A stretch of 64,000 bases of DNA from Nitrososphaerota archaeon. Its GTDB lineage: Archaea > Thermoproteota > Nitrososphaeria > Nitrososphaerales > JACQRY01. Made by a program: the position numbers and the translations under genes. The stretch spans positions 1 through 64,000 of the forward strand of contig JACPCU010000027.1 in assembly GCA_016184315.1 (NCBI GenBank). The letters are read 5' to 3'. The notes under the pieces are model-generated. The model saw only the letters and a list, made by a program, of their open reading frames with translations. It searched no databases and was not told the origin of the DNA. Positions 59,669 to 64,000 of this stretch are shown here, piece after piece (within the stretch, counting starts at the first letter, position 1; each line of letters opens with the position of its first letter).

Positions 59669-60643
59669 TTGCCTTCCCTCACCCTCGTCCAAGCCATCAA
59701 CACAGCCCTCAGAGAAGAAATGCAGCGCGACGAACACGTCCTAGTCCTAGGAGAAGACATAGGCAAGAACGGAGGAGTCTTCAGAGCAACCGAAGGCCTC
59801 TACAACGAGTTCGGAGGCAACAGAGTAATCGACACCCCCCTCAACGAATCCTCCATAGTCGGCGTCTCCATCGGACTGTCCCTCTACGGATTCAAACCCA
59901 TAGCGGAGATCCAGTTCCTAGACTTCATCTACCCCGCCTTCGACCAGATAGCCTCAGAACTATCCAAACTCAGATACAGATCCGGAGGCGAATACAAAGC
60001 CCCCATAGTCATCAGATCACCCTACGGCGGAGGAGCCAAAGGCGGCCCCTACCATTCTCAGAGCCTTGAAACCTTCTTCACCCACATACCCGGCCTCAAA
60101 GTCATCATCCCATCGAATCCCTACGACGCAAAAGGCCTCTTGAAAGCAGCTGTCAGAGAAGATGATCCAATAGTATTCTTGGAGCCTAAGAGGCTTTACC
60201 GCTCGACGAAAAGCGAGGTTCCTGATGAGGACTACATTGTTCCGATCGGTAAGGCCAGGGTTGCACGGGAAGGCAAAGATGTCTCAGTCTTCGCCTATGG
60301 TGCAGTTATTCCAACTGTTCTAGAAGCATCAGAAAAAGCCCAGCAGGAAGGAATCAGCACAGAGATAGTCGACCTGAGAACACTGGTACCCCTAGACCTT
60401 GAAGCAGTCCTAGCATCGGTGAAGAAGACTGGCAGAGCAGTCATAGTCTACGAGGCTCCGAAGTTCATGGGCTACGGAGCAGAGATAGCGGCCCTAATAG
60501 CTGAGGAAGCCCTAGAATACCTAGAGGCACCCATAGCCCGAGTCGGAGGCTTCGACACACCCTACCCCTATGCCCACGAAAACCTGTACATGCCTACGCC
60601 GACACGGATACTTAACGCCATCAAGAAAGTCGCCAAATACTGA
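59669..60643 (+). CDS. 2-oxoacid dehydrogenase E1 component, beta subunit
   Basis: A 324-residue subunit: VLGEDIGKNGGVFRAT, DTPLNESSIVGVSIGLSLYG, EIQFLDFIYPAFDQI, RSPYGGGAKGGPYHSQS and a C-terminal transketolase domain (VPIGKARVAREGKDVSV). It begins at a TTG directly after the alpha stop, so the genes are cotranslated. The pattern fits branched-chain/pyruvate E1-beta. Whether a lipoyl E2 exists elsewhere is unknown. Confidence 0.94.
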   Translation: MPSLTLVQAINTALREEMQRDEHVLVLGEDIGKNGGVFRATEGLYNEFGGNRVIDTPLNESSIVGVSIGLSLYGFKPIAEIQFLDFIYPAFDQIASELSKLRYRSGGEYKAPIVIRSPYGGGAKGGPYHSQSLETFFTHIPGLKVIIPSNPYDAKGLLKAAVREDDPIVFLEPKRLYRSTKSEVPDEDYIVPIGKARVAREGKDVSVFAYGAVIPTVLEASEKAQQEGISTEIVDLRTLVPLDLEAVLASVKKTGRAVIVYEAPKFMGYGAEIAALIAEEALEYLEAPIARVGGFDTPYPYAHENLYMPTPTRILNAIKKVAKY

Positions 60644-60712
60644 GCATAACCAACCACAGGAATAACCCTGACACCGCAAACAAATATGTAGCATCTTCAA
60701 AAATGAATCATC

Positions 60713-60835
60713 ATGGCTCAGAGGCAGTGCCCCATCTGCCCGAAATGCGGCTCAGCCAAATTCACCGTAGTGAAAAAAGGCACTCCAACCGTCCTACAAT
60801 GCGTCAAATGCGCATGCAGGGTTTCCTTAAACTAA
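60713..60835 (+). CDS. Very small zinc-ribbon protein
   Basis: A 40-residue protein from an ATG preceded (25-35 bases) by AAATATGTA. It contains CPICPKCGSAKF and, after a short hairpin, QCVKCACRVSL: two Cys knuckles as in a rubredoxin-like or zinc-ribbon fold. Nucleic-acid or protein binding is likely. It ends 9 bases inside the convergent DUF2203-like gene. Confidence 0.7.
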   Translation: MAQRQCPICPKCGSAKFTVVKKGTPTVLQCVKCACRVSLN

Positions 60836-61249
60836 ACCGTATGGAGGACGTGATGTATCTTCCTCCTTGAAGTCACCGGGAACTATAGGTTTACGGCCCA
60901 TGAATCCTTCATGCAACCCATGCCAGAACCTAACCCTGTCCTCGCCCATCCTCCAACACAGCCAAACTTCTTCACCGTTCCTCAGACCCGGGAAATCCAG
61001 CAAGCCGTCTTCATCACTCTTCAAGACACAGCCCAAGGATTCAACATTCTCCACAGACCTCCAGTAATCTGCAAGAACAGTATCCAACCCCCTTTTCACC
61101 TTCACATACTCCAGCATACTGGAAGTAGATTGCAGCTCAGCTTGCTTCACCTGCATCTTCCTCTTGTTCACAGAAACCTCTTCCAACAGCTTCTTGATCT
61201 CCGGTAGAAGCTGATCCACATCGCCAGGAGTATAGTAATCTTTCTCCAA
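60827..61249 (-). CDS. DUF2203-like protein
   Basis: About 140 residues from a TTG at 61249. The longer upstream frame is basic, unlike the family, and overlaps the divergent gene. It has YYTPGDVDQLLPEIKKLLEEV at the N-terminus and the family-typical DFPGLRNGEEVWLCWRMGEDRVRFWHGLHEGFMGRKPI. The function of DUF2203 is not known. Confidence 0.83.
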   Translation of the reverse strand: MEKDYYTPGDVDQLLPEIKKLLEEVSVNKRKMQVKQAELQSTSSMLEYVKVKRGLDTVLADYWRSVENVESLGCVLKSDEDGLLDFPGLRNGEEVWLCWRMGEDRVRFWHGLHEGFMGRKPIVPGDFKEEDTSRPPYGLV

Positions 61250-61314
61250 AGCTGACGCCGGTTCTGATAGTGGCAATGCAGGTTTATTACACTGTTTCTC
61301 TACAGTAATGCTTC

Positions 61315-62142
61315 GTGGCCTCGAATCAGTCCGAGGAATACAGCGTTGAGCTGGTAGCCACAGGCAACGAACTGATCTACGGTCGGATCGTGGATACGAA
61401 CTCTTCATGGCTTGCAGGCAGAATCTGGGAGGAGGGCGGCCAAGTCTCAAGAATAACGCTGGTAGGAGACAGCAAGCCACTCATATCCGATGTTCTGCTA
61501 AACTCCTTGAACAGGCATCCCAAGATGCTGATTGTAACTGGCGGCCTAGGTCCAACCTTTGACGACATAACCGCCGAGACCGTCGCAGAAACACTGGGTA
61601 GGAAGCTGACTGTTGATTACGGCGCTCTGGAGGCTTTGAAGCGGAAGTTTGAAGTCATGGCCAAGGAACGTGGCATAAACTCTGAGATTACACCTCAGAG
61701 GAGGAAGATGGCGTGCATAGTTGAAGGAGCCACGCCTATCCCTAACCCCGTGGGCTTAGCAGTGGGTATGATGATCCCTGCAAGCAGCAGCATAGTGGTG
61801 CTACCCGGAGTTCCGAAGGAGATGATGAAGATGTTCGACGAGTCCATTGCACCAGTGATCAGGGACAGTACTCCCTTCGTTACTAGGGCGAGGAGCCTAA
61901 GAGTGTGGATGAGGGGCTACGCTGGTCTGAGTCCCATGGTTGAGGAGATTATGAAGAGGCATGGAGGATCTTTTCTGAAGACCTATGCTGGCGACATAGA
62001 TGGTGAGAGGGGTATGAGAGTGGATGTTATTGTAAGAGGAGCCTCGGATAACACATGCACAGATACTATTGCTGCGATAACAGAGGATCTCGACAAGAAG
62101 CTGGCAGACATAGGTGGAAAACTCGTCAGACATCAACCTTAG
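61315..62142 (+). CDS. CinA-like molybdopterin-binding-domain protein
   Basis: A 275-residue protein of the competence/damage-inducible CinA N-terminal family (COG1058): VELVATGNELIYGRIVDTNSSWLAG, VTGGLGPTFDDITAETVA and VLPGVPKEMMKMF. The bacterial C-terminal nicotinamide deamidase domain is absent, as in most archaea. Related proteins hydrolyse ADP-ribose or FAD-like nucleotides. It starts from a GTG, with a TTTATTACA element about 30 bases upstream. Confidence 0.9.
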   Translation: MASNQSEEYSVELVATGNELIYGRIVDTNSSWLAGRIWEEGGQVSRITLVGDSKPLISDVLLNSLNRHPKMLIVTGGLGPTFDDITAETVAETLGRKLTVDYGALEALKRKFEVMAKERGINSEITPQRRKMACIVEGATPIPNPVGLAVGMMIPASSSIVVLPGVPKEMMKMFDESIAPVIRDSTPFVTRARSLRVWMRGYAGLSPMVEEIMKRHGGSFLKTYAGDIDGERGMRVDVIVRGASDNTCTDTIAAITEDLDKKLADIGGKLVRHQP

Positions 62143-62144
62143 GA

Positions 62145-62429
62145 CTATTTGTATGTGACCCAGAGAAGCATGCCGAAGCTCAGCGTCTTCAAAACACTAA
62201 GCGCCAACACCTGCAGTTCAACATCCGCTGGGTAAAGAGGCATCATCTTGAATTGCAGGAATATGGACATTGATGTTTCCAGCAGGAAGATTATGACGAA
62301 GAGCATCAGCGCTATGGTTATTGATGATCTGGTCTTCTGAACGTTCCTTGCCGAGGGGTAAAGTAGAGCCCCCAGTAAAAGGACGTTCACTCCTGAGAAG
62401 ATGAGGGTGGCGTCCATGATGATGCTCAT
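62145..62429 (-). CDS. Small membrane protein, cotranscribed with an ArsR-like regulator
   Basis: A 94-residue protein with three hydrophobic segments (LIFSGVNVLLLGALLYP, SITIALMLFVIIFLLET, VLKTLSFGMLLWVTY). It starts 4 bases after the winged-helix gene, a pairing common in haloarchaeal and thaumarchaeal genomes. Function unknown; it may be a membrane partner of the regulator. Confidence 0.72.
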   Translation of the reverse strand: MSIIMDATLIFSGVNVLLLGALLYPSARNVQKTRSSITIALMLFVIIFLLETSMSIFLQFKMMPLYPADVELQVLALSVLKTLSFGMLLWVTYK

Positions 62430-62432
62430 TAG

Positions 62433-62765
62433 CTATGCCTCGTCTTGCCTGCTTCCCTTATTAGGGCTTTTTCCATATCTCTTCCAAATCTCCCTAACAT
62501 AATCCAAGTGGTGCTCCATGAGGGGAGAGAGGAAGTATAGCGAGCCATATGCTCCCTGCTGAGGTGTCTCTATCAGCCTGTTCTTCAAGAGGACATTGAT
62601 GTGGTGTTGAATACCTTTGTAATCAACATTCAAATCATTAGCAAGCTGATTAGCGTTACTCGGCTTCTCAGCCAAAGAAGTCACAATCCTGAACCTCATC
62701 TCAGCCCCTCTTGAAAAAGCGAAAAGGTATACTAGGAGCTGCTTGAGGTAGGAGTCTTGAGCCAA
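62433..62765 (-). CDS. ArsR-like winged-helix regulator
   Basis: A 110-residue winged helix: SRGAEMRFRIVTSLAEKPSN, then ANQLANDLNVDYKGIQHHINVL, then NRLIETPQQGAYGSLYFLSP. Residues 60-75 form the recognition helix. It is followed by the small membrane gene. Ligand and targets are unknown. Confidence 0.85.
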   Translation of the reverse strand: MAQDSYLKQLLVYLFAFSRGAEMRFRIVTSLAEKPSNANQLANDLNVDYKGIQHHINVLLKNRLIETPQQGAYGSLYFLSPLMEHHLDYVREIWKRYGKSPNKGSRQDEA

Positions 62766-62874
62766 CTTCTCTTTAGTTCCCTTTCCTTGGGCATTAACCT
62801 TTTTGGAAGATATTTGGATATGATCTGGAAAAACGGTTTAACACTACTTCAAACGGGTCTTTCTTCGAAGGAAC

Positions 62875-63453
62875 ATGGTTAATTCATCGACCATCTTAAT
62901 GGCTTCAGCCGTAGTTGCACTGGTCATAGGGGGAGCAGCAGGCTACTATGCGCGAGGAAGCGAAGTATCCGCGCTCGAAGCAAACATCGCTAAGGCTGTG
63001 GAAAGCAAGAAGATGCTTGAAGAGGAGGTGAAAGCAGTCCAAGCTGACGCCACGAAAGCAAAGGAGGGAAAAGCCATGCTGGAAGCAGAGCTCAACGCTA
63101 AGACAGTTCCTGTCCGGCTTAATGCTGAGAAGGGTCAGATGGCTCACGACGTATGGCTACTCGTAGCACCCGTTGCTCAAGGCAAGTACGCAGTAGCTCT
63201 TCGAGCCGAAGGATTAGAGTCTAAGGGAGCCTACATTGTTGATGGAGTAACCAGAACAGAGCCCATGCAAACATTGCCCATAGCAGGCAAGATCCCTGAA
63301 TCAGAGTTCATAGCCGATGAGAATGGTAATGGTCTCTATTGGCTGCTACTCGACAAAGACCCTCGCGTCGCCTTCGAAAAGATAATTATTCTATACCTCC
63401 CCAACATGCAGATGGACAAGGCTGTGGTAACAGCTACGGCCATCCTGAGCTAG
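62875..63453 (+). CDS. Membrane-anchored coiled-coil protein
   Basis: A 192-residue protein. Residues 7-27 form an N-terminal membrane anchor or signal (ILMASAVVALVIGGAAGYY), followed by a coiled coil (VSALEANIAKAVESKKMLEEE, to about 78) and a C-terminal beta-rich extracellular domain (from about PVRLNAEKGQMAHDVWLLVAP). It is directly upstream of the partial membrane gene and probably exported. No family recognised. Confidence 0.72.
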   Translation: MVNSSTILMASAVVALVIGGAAGYYARGSEVSALEANIAKAVESKKMLEEEVKAVQADATKAKEGKAMLEAELNAKTVPVRLNAEKGQMAHDVWLLVAPVAQGKYAVALRAEGLESKGAYIVDGVTRTEPMQTLPIAGKIPESEFIADENGNGLYWLLLDKDPRVAFEKIIILYLPNMQMDKAVVTATAILS

Positions 63454-63465
63454 AGCGGACGCAAA

Positions 63466-64000
63466 GTGGCCATCGTCAAGAACTTCATAGTAGGGCTTGT
63501 GGCAGGAGCCATAGCCCTCACCCTATCTTTTTTGCTTAGAGTGTTTGCAGGAGGCGTGTTTGTCCCTGAGCTGGCGGCTCAAACCCTTTTCTCTCTTGTC
63601 CCCGGTGAATTAGAGGCGCAGGCAGTCGAAACTCTGGGATCACTAGCCAAATACTTGGCTTTAACAGGAGCCACTATAGTAAGCCTAGCTGCCTACGGTG
63701 TCATAGGCGTAGTTAGTCTCGGGGGACGCGTCAGACTGGGTGAGAAGGCGTCTAATACTGTTCTTCGGCTCTCTGTTTCCGCCTACACGGTGTTTCTGCT
63801 AATAGCTGTCTTGCTTACGAGGATCACAGAAATCACTACACAACTTGTTGCCATCGAATTCCTGGCAGCATATCTCCTGCTTCCCCACGTAGCCTTCGGC
63901 TTAGCTGCCCAATACGTGTCCAACAGATTTGTAACTGAAACCAACATCTCCTCTGAAACACCGCTTACCGCGGAGACCACGATTGATCAGAGAAGGAGAT
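63466..64000 (+). CDS. Membrane protein, N-terminal part only (runs off the window)
   Basis: An open frame from a GTG at 63466 to the window end (178 codons, no stop). It has at least four hydrophobic segments: FIVGLVAGAIALTLSFLLRV, LALTGATIVSLAAYGVIG, VFLLIAVLLTRI and AAYLLLPHVAFGLAAQ. The pattern resembles the membrane domain that precedes molybdopterin-binding oxidoreductases in some archaea, but the decisive C-terminus lies outside. It follows the anchored coiled-coil gene by 12 bases, suggesting an operon. Confidence 0.6.
   Translation, partial: MAIVKNFIVGLVAGAIALTLSFLLRVFAGGVFVPELAAQTLFSLVPGELEAQAVETLGSLAKYLALTGATIVSLAAYGVIGVVSLGGRVRLGEKASNTVLRLSVSAYTVFLLIAVLLTRITEITTQLVAIEFLAAYLLLPHVAFGLAAQYVSNRFVTETNISSETPLTAETTIDQRRR

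Noticed and set aside
1-64000. CRISPR arrays, integrase or transposase genes, rRNA, complete tRNA genes
   Set aside because: I looked for regularly spaced repeats, typical integrase and transposase motifs and paired tRNA arms, and found none I could support.

Overview
This window reads as a chromosomal segment of an archaeon, most likely a TACK-type (Thermoproteota/Nitrososphaeria- or Bathyarchaeia-like) organism. The evidence is an archaeal DnaG (Toprim) primase, Pelota, a TrpB2-type tryptophan synthase, sulfopyruvate-decarboxylase-type ComD/ComE, an F420-type luciferase-like oxidoreductase, a TtuA/NcsA tRNA thiolase, many AbrB/PIN (VapBC) pairs, TATA-box promoters close to start codons, frequent TTG/GTG starts, and archaeal-type RNase P RNA and SRP RNA. 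The exact lineage cannot be fixed by eye.

Layout. (1) 1-22.1 kb is an accessory island: a PIN toxin pair, a broken exonuclease, an orphan viral terminase pair (TerS-like/TerL), an unrecognised gene coupled to a PD-(D/E)XK nuclease-like gene, a complete type I restriction-modification operon with a zincin, VapBC pairs, a scar of a second terminase, an AbiE system, a methyltransferase and a RelBE pair. Four partial copies of the promoter and first codons of comD (about 6.45, 13.69, 21.34 and 22.11 kb) punctuate it. The last belongs to the intact comDE genes, so the 5' end of comD looks like a repeated insertion or duplication point. (2) 22.2-33.4 kb is metabolic: comDE, a histidine phosphatase, an MFS carrier, a phytoene-desaturase-like FAD enzyme, an EVE/PUA-like protein, an EamA permease, a metal-dependent cyclase, a molybdopterin oxidoreductase and an isocitrate-lyase-superfamily enzyme. 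(3) 33.8-38.6 kb holds a MoxR/VWA-type ATPase cluster with unusual motifs, a winged-helix protein and a KaiC/RecA-like protein with a degraded Walker A. (4) 39.0-50.2 kb is core: RNase P RNA, NAD-dependent isocitrate/isopropylmalate-type dehydrogenase, fused GMP synthase, PfkB kinase, TrpB2 with a divergent ACT regulator, a Toprim protein, DnaG and Pelota. (5) 50.5-52.0 kb is a small toxin-antitoxin patch. (6) 52.3-64.0 kb is core again: CutA, site-2 protease, Kef-type antiporter, tRNA thiolase, LLM enzyme, SRP RNA, ACT protein, 2-oxoacid dehydrogenase E1 alpha/beta, CinA-like protein, regulators and membrane proteins; the last gene runs off the end.

Caution on sequence quality: at least seven genes, including housekeeping pelA, look interrupted by small frame changes, most of which one added base would repair. 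Some 'pseudogenes' here may therefore be sequencing or assembly errors. No integrase, transposase, CRISPR array or intact tRNA gene was recognised.
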